Positions 10,201-17,633 of a DNA stretch of 23,205 nucleotides are shown here, piece after piece. The notes under the pieces were generated by a model, which saw only the letters and a program-made list of their open reading frames with translations, did not search any database and was not told where the DNA came from. Position numbers and translations under genes: made by a program. The first letter of the stretch is position 1. The number at the start of each line of letters is the position of its first letter. The stretch covers positions 1 to 23,205 of the forward strand of contig CAYSWA010000033.1 in NCBI GenBank assembly GCA_964434535.1, given 5' to 3'. This DNA comes from SM23-32 sp964434535 (GTDB taxonomy: Bacteria > Planctomycetota > Brocadiia > SM23-32).

Positions 10201-11883
10201 ATGCACCAGCTCGCCATACTGGCCGCCGCGCGGCTGCGGATGCTCCGGGCGGGGGCGCTGGAGTTCCTCGGCGGCTCGAAGCTCCGCCTCAGCGTGGTGC
10301 TCGGCCTGGTGGCGCTGTTCTGGCTGCTGATGTTCGGCATGTTCTGGGACGCTTTCACCTTCCTCGACTCGCCGGCCTTCCGCGCCATCCAGGGCATCGT
10401 GCTGGACTATCTGTTCGCGTTCTTCTTCCTGGCGCTGCTGATCATGATGACCATCAGCAACGCCATCATCGCCTACGCCTCGCTCTACCGCAGCGAGGAG
10501 ACGACCTTCTTCTTCGCGCTCCCGATCCACGCGGAGAACACGTTCGTCTACCGCGGCACCGACTCCATCGTCTTCAGCTCGTGGGGCATGGCCACGCTCG
10601 TGGTGCCGATGATCCTGGCCTACGGGATGACGTTCCCCGTGCCGGCCTACTTCTACCCGTTCGCGTTCGGCCTCGCCGCCCTGCTCGTGCTGGTCGCCAC
10701 GGAGCTGGGGGCGTTCTTCGCGCTGCTGGTCGCTCTGCTGCTGCCCCGGCGCAAGAAGACCATGCTCCTGTTCATGGCCGTGGCGGCGGTGGCGATCATC
10801 GCCATCTGGGTGCTGCCGCTCCTGAGGCAGCGGCCGGAGAACTTCTTCGGGGAGGCGAGCATCAAGTCGATCATGGACCGCATCGCGTTCTGCCAGCACT
10901 GGGCCCTGCCCAGCCGCTGGGTGAGCCGGGGGATGCTGTCCGGCGCGCGCGGCGATCCGGCGGACGCGGGCTTCCACCTCCTGCTGCTTCTCTCCAACTT
11001 CCTGTTCGTGGGCCTGGTGAGCCGCCGGCTCGGCTACCACGCCTATCGGCGCACGTGGACCACGGCGCAGAGCATCGCGGGCAAGCGGCGCTATCGCTTC
11101 GGCGGGCTGTTCGACCGCGCGCTCGATGTCGCTCTGGCCGCCCTGCCTCGGCGGCTGCGCCTCCTGGTGGGCAAGGACGTCAAGACGTTCCTGCGCGACC
11201 CCGCCCAGTGGTCGCAGGTGCTGCTTTTCTTCGGGCTGCTCGCGCTCTACATCATCAACCTGCCCCGGTTCGGCATCGAGTCGCTGGAGCGCTACTGGCA
11301 CAGCCTGATCGCCAACCTGAACCTGGCGGCCACCTGCCTGACGCTGGCCACGCTGACCAGCCGGTTCGTCTTCCCCCAGCTCAGCCTGGAGGGGCGGCGC
11401 ATCTGGATCACGGGGCTGATGCCGATGCGGCGCGCGACGATCCTGTGGGGCAAGTTCGTCTTCGCCGCCGCCGGCACGTTCCTGATCAGCGCGGGGCTGA
11501 TCGCCCTGAGCGACCTGCTGCTCGGGCTGCCGCTGCGCGTGCTCGGCGTACACCTGCTCGCGGTGGCCTGCGTCTGCTGCGGGCTGAACGGGCTCGCCGT
11601 CGGGCTTGGCGCGCTCTACCCGCGTCTGGGCACGGACAACCCGTCGCGGATCGTCAGCAGCTTCGGCGGCACGCTGAACCTGATATGCAGCATCTGCTTC
11701 CTTGTCTTTGCGCTGGTGCCGATCGTCGTGCCGCTGCACCTGCGGGAGGTAGGCAGGCTGGTGGGCGCGCGCTACGTGCTCTGGACGGGGGTGGGGTTCG
11801 GCGTGCTGCTCGCCCTCTCGGCGCTGGCCTGCGTGGTGCCGATGCTGGCCGGGGCGAGGGCCTTCTCGCGGATGGAGTTCTGA
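10201..11883 (+). CDS. Putative ABC exporter membrane protein
   Basis: This large polytopic membrane protein of 560 residues has around a dozen hydrophobic segments in two halves. In the middle is a soluble, basic stretch (YHAYRRTWTTAQSIAGKRRYRFGG), followed by LVGKDVKTFLRDPAQWSQV. That 'K-D-x-K-x-F-x-R-D-P-x-Q-W' element before the second membrane half resembles the putative ABC exporter / ABC-2 permease families. It starts 4 bases after the ATPase gene, so the two probably form the complex. It has no signal peptide or extra domain. Near the end the stop is only 4 bases from the convergent lipoprotein gene. The transported substrate is unknown. Confidence 0.85.
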   Translation: MHQLAILAAARLRMLRAGALEFLGGSKLRLSVVLGLVALFWLLMFGMFWDAFTFLDSPAFRAIQGIVLDYLFAFFFLALLIMMTISNAIIAYASLYRSEETTFFFALPIHAENTFVYRGTDSIVFSSWGMATLVVPMILAYGMTFPVPAYFYPFAFGLAALLVLVATELGAFFALLVALLLPRRKKTMLLFMAVAAVAIIAIWVLPLLRQRPENFFGEASIKSIMDRIAFCQHWALPSRWVSRGMLSGARGDPADAGFHLLLLLSNFLFVGLVSRRLGYHAYRRTWTTAQSIAGKRRYRFGGLFDRALDVALAALPRRLRLLVGKDVKTFLRDPAQWSQVLLFFGLLALYIINLPRFGIESLERYWHSLIANLNLAATCLTLATLTSRFVFPQLSLEGRRIWITGLMPMRRATILWGKFVFAAAGTFLISAGLIALSDLLLGLPLRVLGVHLLAVACVCCGLNGLAVGLGALYPRLGTDNPSRIVSSFGGTLNLICSICFLVFALVPIVVPLHLREVGRLVGARYVLWTGVGFGVLLALSALACVVPMLAGARAFSRMEF

Positions 11884-11887
11884 CGCC

Positions 11888-12313
11888 CTACCAGGGCAGC
11901 AGCCCCGTCCCGCGCACCTCGACGCGGTAGGACGCCGCTTCGGGCGTGGCCGAGGTCCACTCCAGCCGCGTGTCGCCGGGCGGGAACTCCTGGCGGATCG
12001 TGCGGTGGGCGTCCTCCTCCTGGATGCCGTCCTGGTCGGCGAAGGCCACGCGGAGATCGGCCTCGTAGAGGTCTTCGGCGTGGTTGCGCAGCACCAGCAG
12101 CACCACGAGGTGCCCGCGCCTGTCGCGGCGGTGGCGGTGCTCGACGATGCGCAGGCGGCGGTGGCTGGGCCAGTCCATCTCGACCCGCCCGGACTGCGTC
12201 TGCGCCAGGGGGCCGGCCAGCGGGCCGAAGAGCGCGCACCCCCCTGCCCCGCCGGCGAGGGCGATCAGGGCCAGGGCGCAGATGGCGCGGAATCGCTCGC
12301 TCCTCGCGTGCAT
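11888..12313 (-). CDS. YcfL-like (DUF1425-type) lipoprotein
   Basis: This 141-residue predicted lipoprotein has a basic start (MHARSERFR), a hydrophobic segment (AICALALIALAGG) and a lipobox-like AGGC with the lipidated Cys at 26. The box lacks the usual Leu at -3. The rest forms one small beta-rich domain: LVVLLVLRNHAEDLYEADLRVAFADQDG, a middle linker, then TRLEWTSATPEAASYRVEVRG. This pattern (residues after a charged linker, a 'D..G' turn, then a final A-x-x-Y-R strand) resembles the YcfL family of periplasmic lipoproteins. In E. coli ycfL neighbours lpoB; here the LPP20-like genes lie 9 kb away. The Shine-Dalgarno is poor. It ends 4 bases from the convergent ABC gene. Family assignment is from motif resemblance and only moderately sure. 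Confidence 0.7.
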   Translation of the reverse strand: MHARSERFRAICALALIALAGGAGGCALFGPLAGPLAQTQSGRVEMDWPSHRRLRIVEHRHRRDRRGHLVVLLVLRNHAEDLYEADLRVAFADQDGIQEEDAHRTIRQEFPPGDTRLEWTSATPEAASYRVEVRGTGLLPW

Positions 12314-12370
12314 GACTGTGCGCGCCCCGGTCAGGGTCTTTGCCGGTTCCGGCCGCGCGTTGCGGGCCGC

Positions 12371-13681
12371 TCATTCCTTGGCGTTGGAGTCGCGGAACTC
12401 GACCTCCCTCGCCGTGACGTCCATCAGCGTGTCGCGGAACTCAGGCCCGCGCTGCCAGGACTGGCACTCCTTGAGCAGCTCGATGGCGCTGCGGGCGGCG
12501 GCCTCGACCTCGGCGATCTTGCGGCCGCGGCCGATGGCGTTCTTCTCGCGGGTCTCGATGCCCTCGCGGTGCTTGTCGATCCACTCGAGTTGCGACATGG
12601 TGCCGGCGTAGAGGTGCTGGGTGTTGATGTTGCGCTTGAAGACGGGTCCGATCAGGTTCGGCTCCCAGCGGAAGCCCGTGCCGCCGTGGCCGGCGTAGGC
12701 GATGCGGCGGCCCATCAGCTCGCGCAGGGCCGTCTGGGCGGCCTTGAGCTTCTCCACGTCGATGTCGAAGGTCTCGCCGGCCTTCGCGGCGTGCTTGCTG
12801 CCCACCTCGTAGGCGATGGCGTCGGCGTCGGTCTTGCTCACGAAGGTCTTGATGCGCCTCAGAAAGTCCTCCTGGGCCTCATCGGGCAGCGCCGGGGCGC
12901 CCTCGGGGGCGTCGGGCCCCGGCCAGTAGGCGTATTTTTCCTCCTCGCCGCTCGATCCGGTGGCGCTGAACTCGGCCTCGATGATCACCTCCTCCATGTC
13001 CAGCCCGATGCGCACGCCGTCGATCAGCCACTTGGTGCTCGCCAGGTTGACCACGCCGGGGGTCTCGCCCGTGTCGATCATGGCCCAGGCGGGCGTGCCC
13101 AGGTTGACCGCCCCGAAGAAGTCGCGAGCGTACTGCCCGAACTCATCGCTGGTCAGGTAGTTCAGGTATGCCTCGTATTGCTGCTCGCGCACCTCGTCGC
13201 CGAGCGCCTCGATGGCATCCTCCAGAAGGGCCTTCGCCACCGGCGCGTAGATCCCGCCCTCACCGTGGGGTCTGCTGTAGGCGTCGAGGCTGAACTTCGG
13301 CGAGGTGAAGTGGTCCAGGCTCATCCAGACCAGGTCGGCGTCGTAGTCGTCCGTGTACCACTCCAGCATCAGCCAGGCGCGCTCGGCGCCGACGGCGGCC
13401 GGGCGCGTCTCGGGGTTGCGCTCGACTCCCTCGATCGGCGGGAGCTTCTTCGGATGGCTGCCGGTCTGGTCGGCGGCCGTGTAGCTGATCTGGATGATCT
13501 GCGGGCTGCCGTCCAGCGCGGCGGAGGCCATGGCGAACCCCCGGCACTGGACCTCCAGGTCGAAGTTGGCATTCGATGCCAGCATCGTGCTGCGCTCCTC
13601 GAGCGGCAGCAACTCGCCGTTCTCGTCGAACGGGTAGGTCGCCTCGATGACTGCCCTCAGTTCTCTGGCGCTGCGAAGCAT
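12371..13681 (-). CDS. Unrecognised conserved-looking 436-residue protein
   Basis: I do not recognise a family. The protein is acidic and soluble-looking, with no signal peptide or membrane helix. It has several blocks that look like a folded enzyme or structural protein: LEVQCRGFAMASAALDGSPQ, WYTDDYDADLVWMSLDHFTSP, YAYWPGPDAPEG, a helical middle, and AYAGHGGTGFRWEPNLIGP near residue 350. The chosen ATG at 13681 has a Shine-Dalgarno GAGGAGG about 7 bases upstream. A longer in-frame ATG at 13783 is rejected because the stretch contains the likely promoter of the gene (13755-13783). The lipoprotein gene follows 57 bases downstream on the same strand and may share the transcript. Composition matches its neighbours. 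Function unknown. Confidence 0.85.
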   Translation of the reverse strand: MLRSARELRAVIEATYPFDENGELLPLEERSTMLASNANFDLEVQCRGFAMASAALDGSPQIIQISYTAADQTGSHPKKLPPIEGVERNPETRPAAVGAERAWLMLEWYTDDYDADLVWMSLDHFTSPKFSLDAYSRPHGEGGIYAPVAKALLEDAIEALGDEVREQQYEAYLNYLTSDEFGQYARDFFGAVNLGTPAWAMIDTGETPGVVNLASTKWLIDGVRIGLDMEEVIIEAEFSATGSSGEEEKYAYWPGPDAPEGAPALPDEAQEDFLRRIKTFVSKTDADAIAYEVGSKHAAKAGETFDIDVEKLKAAQTALRELMGRRIAYAGHGGTGFRWEPNLIGPVFKRNINTQHLYAGTMSQLEWIDKHREGIETREKNAIGRGRKIAEVEAAARSAIELLKECQSWQRGPEFRDTLMDVTAREVEFRDSNAKE

Positions 13682-13754
13682 AAGGCCCTCCTCAGACGGC
13701 AAAAGCGGGGAAGGTCGGCCGCGACGGCCCGACCCTTGCGCGGAAGAACCGCAC

Positions 13755-13783
13755 ACGATACCAGATGCGCGGGGGGCGATCAA
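13755..13783 (-). promoter_or_regulatory. Promoter of the 436-residue protein gene
   Basis: On the minus strand, -35 TTGATC (13778-13783) is followed after 17 bases by TATCGT (13755-13760), with TGG directly before it as an extended -10. The predicted leader is about 65-70 nt to the ATG at 13681. Confidence 0.7.
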
Positions 13784-13804
13784 GTGTGCCGCCCTGCCCT
13801 GCCG

Positions 13805-13833
13805 TTGCGCCGAGCGCCGTGGCCGCTTACAAT
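13805..13833 (+). promoter_or_regulatory. Promoter of the DinG-like helicase gene
   Basis: -35 TTGCGC (13805-13810) and -10 TACAAT (13828-13833) are spaced by 17 bases. The transcription start would lie near 13840, about 20 bases before the ATG at 13860, which carries its own GGAG Shine-Dalgarno. It sits back-to-back with the minus-strand promoter at 13755-13783. Confidence 0.7.
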
Positions 13834-13859
13834 GCAGCTACCCACGGGTATAGGAGCCG

Positions 13860-16703
13860 ATGGCCGAGACATCGTACGCCTTCGCGGCCTTGCTGACCAC
13901 AGGCCCCGCGCCGGGCGAGGACCGTGTGCTTGAGGTCGCCGCCGTTCGCGATCGGGGCGGGCAACAGGCCGAGTTCGCCCGGCTCGCCGACCCCGGCCAG
14001 ATCTGCGCCGCCGTGCGCGCGCTGACGGGACTGCGGGCGGCGGACCTGCGCGGCCGCCCGGCCCCCCGCGATGCGTTGGCCGCCCTCTTCGCGTTTTGCG
14101 GCGGGGACCGCCTCGTGGTGCACGACGAGGAGCTCTTCGCGGCGTTCCTGGAGGCCGAGGGAGTGCGGCCGCCGCCCTGCCTGGATCTCATCGCGCTGGC
14201 GCGCGTGGCGCTGCCGACGGCCGCGGACTACGCATTGGAGGCCCTGGCCGGCTCGCTCGGCCTCGAAGCGCCGGCCGAGCGCAGGGCGCTGCCGCGGGCG
14301 CGGCTGGCGGGGGACGTGTGGCGGGCACTCGCCGCCCGCCTCGCCGCCCTGCCCCCGGCGGCGCTCCACCCCATGTGCCGGGTCGCCGAGTCGGCCGCGC
14401 ACCCGCTCGCCCCGGTCCTCGCCGACGCCGCCGCCGGCAAGGAGGGATTCGAACTGGCGGCTGACGAGGACGCGAACCTGGCCGGAATCTTCGCCAGCAA
14501 CTCCGAGCTGCTGCGCCGCGCCCAGAAGCACGAGTCACCGGAGCCCGGTGAAGCGCCGGTGCCGACCGACGGCATCTGCCGCATGTTCTCGCCGGGCGGG
14601 CCGGTCGGACGTCTGCTGCCCGGCTACGAGCAGCGGCCCGAGCAGGTCGAGATGGCCCGCGCCGTCTGCGAGGCGTTCAACGCGCCCCACCACCTGCTGG
14701 CCGAGGCCGGCACGGGCACGGGGAAGTCGCTGGCCTACCTGATGCCGGCGGTCGCCTGGACCTGCACCAACGAGGACAAGGTGGTCGTCTCGACCAACAC
14801 GCGCAACCTCCAGGAGCAGCTATACCGCAAGGACGTCCCGTTCCTTGCGGAGCTGCTGCCCGACCGTTTCGAGGCGGCGCTGCTGAAGGGGCGGCGCAAC
14901 TACCTCTGCGTGCGGCGCGTGGTGCACCTGATGCGCCACTTCGAGCTGGAGCTGGGCGACCCGGCGGAGATGGCCGCCCTGCTGCCGCTGGTCGCGTGGG
15001 CGGCCCGCACGCAGTCCGGCGACCTGGCGCAGTGCAGCGGCCTCCTGATGGAGCCGGCCGCGCCGGCCGTGATCGGCGCCGTGGTCAGCGGTCCCGACGA
15101 GTGCCTCGGCCGCGCCTGCCGCTTCCGCAGCCGCTGCTTCGTCGCCCGCGCCCGCGCACTGGCGCAGCTTGCCGACCTGATCGTGGTCAACCACGCGCTG
15201 CTCTTCGCCGAGATAGGGATCGACAGCCCGGTGCTGCCCCCCTACCGTTGCGTCGTCTTCGATGAGGCGCAGAACCTCGAAGACGTCGCCACCGAGGCCC
15301 TGGCCACGGCCGTGGACGGCCTCGGCGTCTACCGCGTCACCAACCGGCTCTACCGGTCCCGCCGCGACGGCAGCGGCAGCGGCCTGCTGGCCACCGTGAT
15401 GCACCGGGCCGGTCGCGCCGGGGGCAGCTCCGCACGCCTGACCGGGGCGGGCGGGGCGGCGATGCGGGCCATAGACGACGTGGTCCAGGCGGCCCGCCAG
15501 TTCTTCGAGGTGATCGGCGAGCCCTTCCAGGAGCTGCCGCCCTCGATCGAGCGTGTGATGCTGCGCGAGTGCTGCCCCGACCTGGGCCGCGGCAGCGCGG
15601 CGTGGGACGCCGCCGAGCGGCTGCGCGAGACGGCCCGCTCGCTCGGCGAGAAGGTCGAGGCGACCGCCGAGGCGCTCGATGTGCTCGCCGACCGGGACGC
15701 CGAGGCGGCCGACCTCGCCGTCGACCTGCGCGCCCAGGTCGCCCGGCTGCGCGAGGTCTGCGAGGCCGCCCTGTTCGTCCTGGCGCAGCAGGAGGAGGAC
15801 TGCGTCTACTGGCTCCAGCGCACCACCCGCGAGCGGGGCGCCTACTACTCGGTCCACGCCGCGCCGGTGCGGATCGGCGAGCACATCCGGCGCTTCCTGC
15901 TCGATGAGAAGCGCTGCGTCATCTTCACGTCGGCCACGCTCCGGGTCGGCGGCTCGTTCGACTACGTGATGGAACGGCTCGGGGCCGACGAACTGGCGGC
16001 CGGGCACCTGAGCTGCGTGGCCGTCGGCTCGCCGTTCGACTATGACCGCCAGTCGCTGGTCGGTGTCTCGACCTTCCTGCCCGACCCGGGCGGGAGGCGC
16101 GACCGGACGTTCGACACCGAGCTCGCTTCGTTTCTGATCGAGCTGCTCCAGTGCACGCGCGGGCGGGCGCTCGTGCTCTTTACGTCCTACTCGCTGCTCG
16201 ACGCCGTCTACGAGTCGATCAAGGAGCCGCTGCGGCGCGCCGGCATCATGGTGCTGGCACAGGGCCACAGCGGCAGCCGGGAGGCGGTCACCTCGCTGTT
16301 CCGCACCGTCGAGTCATCGGTGCTGCTCGGCACGCGCAGCTTCTGGGAAGGCGTGGACGTCGCCGGCGAGGCGCTCAGTTGCCTGGTGCTGACGAAGCTG
16401 CCCTTCCACGTCTTCACCGACCCGCTCGTGCGCGGGCGCACCGAGCACCTCCAGCGCCTGGGCAAGGACCCCTTCGTCCACTACACGCTGCCCGAGGCGG
16501 TCATCAGCTTTCGGCAGGGCTTCGGCCGGCTCATCCGCAACCGCACCGACACCGGCGTGGTGATCGTCACCGACCGGCGCCTGGTGACCAGGGGCTACGG
16601 GCGCACCTTCCTGAGCAGCCTGCCGACCCGCCACCGCGTCTTCCGCAAGCCCGCCGAGGCCCTGGAGGCGGTGCGGGCGTTCTTCGCGCGGGCGGGCGGC
16701 TGA
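13860..16703 (+). CDS. DinG/XPD-type Fe-S helicase with degenerate N-terminal exonuclease fold
   Basis: This 947-residue superfamily 2 DNA helicase resembles DinG, which unwinds 5'-overhang DNA and R-loops during repair. Residues 1-165 follow the DnaQ (DEDDh) exonuclease fold, including ALTGLRAADL, VVHDEELFAAFL and ADYALEALAGSLGL. The catalytic acids are missing: the D-x-E-T-T-G site reads A-L-L-T-T-G (residues 10-15), and the H-x-A-L-x-D motif reads R-R-A-L-P-R. The helicase core has Walker A EAGTGTGKS (282-290) and four Fe-S cysteines at 350, 415, 420 and 426; the last three have C-x4-C-x5-C spacing as in E. coli DinG. Walker B reads VVFDEAQ (465-471) rather than the usual DEAH. The C-terminal motif QGFGRLIRNRTDTG is intact. 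So the helicase probably works while the nuclease probably does not. A separate promoter indicates a one-gene unit. Confidence 0.93.
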   Translation: MAETSYAFAALLTTGPAPGEDRVLEVAAVRDRGGQQAEFARLADPGQICAAVRALTGLRAADLRGRPAPRDALAALFAFCGGDRLVVHDEELFAAFLEAEGVRPPPCLDLIALARVALPTAADYALEALAGSLGLEAPAERRALPRARLAGDVWRALAARLAALPPAALHPMCRVAESAAHPLAPVLADAAAGKEGFELAADEDANLAGIFASNSELLRRAQKHESPEPGEAPVPTDGICRMFSPGGPVGRLLPGYEQRPEQVEMARAVCEAFNAPHHLLAEAGTGTGKSLAYLMPAVAWTCTNEDKVVVSTNTRNLQEQLYRKDVPFLAELLPDRFEAALLKGRRNYLCVRRVVHLMRHFELELGDPAEMAALLPLVAWAARTQSGDLAQCSGLLMEPAAPAVIGAVVSGPDECLGRACRFRSRCFVARARALAQLADLIVVNHALLFAEIGIDSPVLPPYRCVVFDEAQNLEDVATEALATAVDGLGVYRVTNRLYRSRRDGSGSGLLATVMHRAGRAGGSSARLTGAGGAAMRAIDDVVQAARQFFEVIGEPFQELPPSIERVMLRECCPDLGRGSAAWDAAERLRETARSLGEKVEATAEALDVLADRDAEAADLAVDLRAQVARLREVCEAALFVLAQQEEDCVYWLQRTTRERGAYYSVHAAPVRIGEHIRRFLLDEKRCVIFTSATLRVGGSFDYVMERLGADELAAGHLSCVAVGSPFDYDRQSLVGVSTFLPDPGGRRDRTFDTELASFLIELLQCTRGRALVLFTSYSLLDAVYESIKEPLRRAGIMVLAQGHSGSREAVTSLFRTVESSVLLGTRSFWEGVDVAGEALSCLVLTKLPFHVFTDPLVRGRTEHLQRLGKDPFVHYTLPEAVISFRQGFGRLIRNRTDTGVVIVTDRRLVTRGYGRTFLSSLPTRHRVFRKPAEALEAVRAFFARAGG

Positions 16704-16715
16704 CCGGCTGCCCGG

Positions 16716-17501
16716 TTATGGCCTGCCCCCGCGTCCTCGTCCTGCGGGCGGACCACCGCGCCGCTGCTGCGCGCCTTCGTCGTCGTCACGTCGCGACCCT
16801 GCCGGCGGCCCGACACCCTCGGGAGGGCCCGGCCTGCGGCCCGACGGGGGACCGATCTGCGCGGGCGGGCCGACGCCCGCCGGCGGGCCGACGGGGGCGC
16901 CACGTAGCGCTCCCAGCGCCGCAGCGCGGCCGCGGCTGGACGCTTCCATGGCCCGCAGGATCGCCGGCCTGGCTTCGTCCGGAACCTGGCCCAGCACGCG
17001 GCGCAGGACTTCCTGATGCTTCTCGGTGGCCGCGCCGACAGTCTCCAGCGCCTCCTCCACGCCGGCGCCTGCCTGGCGGGCCCTGCCGAGCTCCTCAAAC
17101 GCGCCCTCCAGGGAACGGTTGTATCCCCTTGCCAGCGCCTCGACGAACTCGGGCCTTCCTCCGGTGTGTCTCTGCATCTCGGCGATGCGCCGCTCGGCAT
17201 GACCCCAGTGAAGCATCGCCCTTTCCCGGGGGGCCGCCGTCCGGGCCAGCTCCACGGCCTCCAGCGCGGTGGCCTTGCCGTGCCTGGAGACGTTCATCGC
17301 ATGCTCGATGGCCGGCCGGGCCTCCGGCGGCACTTCGTCCAGCAGGCCGCGCAGGGCCTCAAGGTGCTGCTCCGTTGCCGCTTCGACAGCCTTGAGCGCT
17401 TCGTCCAGGCCGGCCTCCTCGGCCTCCTCGGCCCGCGCCGGGGCGGCCACCAGCAGTGCCACCAACATCGTAGCGGCTATCAGCGGTGTCCGGCGTGCCA
17501 T
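16716..17501 (-). CDS. Secreted DUF5667-like repeat protein with Pro/Gly-rich tail
   Basis: This is a 261-residue exported protein. A signal peptide (basic start, hydrophobic core LIAATMLVALLVAAP, cleavage likely after ARA at residue 24) precedes an acidic segment. Two similar helical repeats follow at about residues 35-83 and 151-199; each has A-x-x-x-x-x-E-x-H-x-E-x-L then VP-x-EARPAI-x-x-AM. They are separated by a HWGHAERRIAEMQ segment resembling DUF5667. The last 60 residues are a low-complexity GPPaGvGPP-type tail ending GRGGRP. The ATG at 17501 has AGGAGG just upstream. It converges on the helicase gene 12 bases from that stop. The role is unknown; a periplasmic or wall-associated location is inferred. 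Confidence 0.82.
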   Translation of the reverse strand: MARRTPLIAATMLVALLVAAPARAEEAEEAGLDEALKAVEAATEQHLEALRGLLDEVPPEARPAIEHAMNVSRHGKATALEAVELARTAAPRERAMLHWGHAERRIAEMQRHTGGRPEFVEALARGYNRSLEGAFEELGRARQAGAGVEEALETVGAATEKHQEVLRRVLGQVPDEARPAILRAMEASSRGRAAALGALRGAPVGPPAGVGPPAQIGPPSGRRPGPPEGVGPPAGSRRDDDEGAQQRRGGPPAGRGRGGRP

Positions 17502-17599
17502 GGTCGATCCTCCTGCCGTAGAATGTTACACGGCGTTCCGTCCGCCGGAACGCAAACCGGGCCCGAGAACCCGCCACCGGGCTCCCAGTGCCACGTATC

Positions 17600-17608
17600 A
17601 TTATACCA
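17600..17608 (-). promoter_or_regulatory. Extended -10 promoter of the DUF5667-like gene
   Basis: On the minus strand, TGGTATAAT provides a perfect TATAAT (17600-17605) with the TGn extension. The -35 is poor, as is usual for extended -10 promoters. It lies about 100 bases before the ATG at 17501, in the gap after the glycosyltransferase stop. Confidence 0.6.
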
Positions 17609-17633
17609 TATTCGAAGCGCCCGGATGACCGTT

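Noticed and set aside
12005..13933. 642-codon plus-strand frame opposite the lipoprotein and 436-residue protein, and similar long antisense frames at 4292-5740, 10099-11739, 14820-16268, 17016-19013 and 19116-20669
   Set aside because: All are GC-driven shadows of better supported genes, with no ribosome binding site logic or recognisable protein features.
16701..16716. ACCGG/CCGGT repeat between the convergent helicase and DUF5667-like genes as a two-way terminator
   Set aside because: The stem is only 5 bp, with no T-run on either side.
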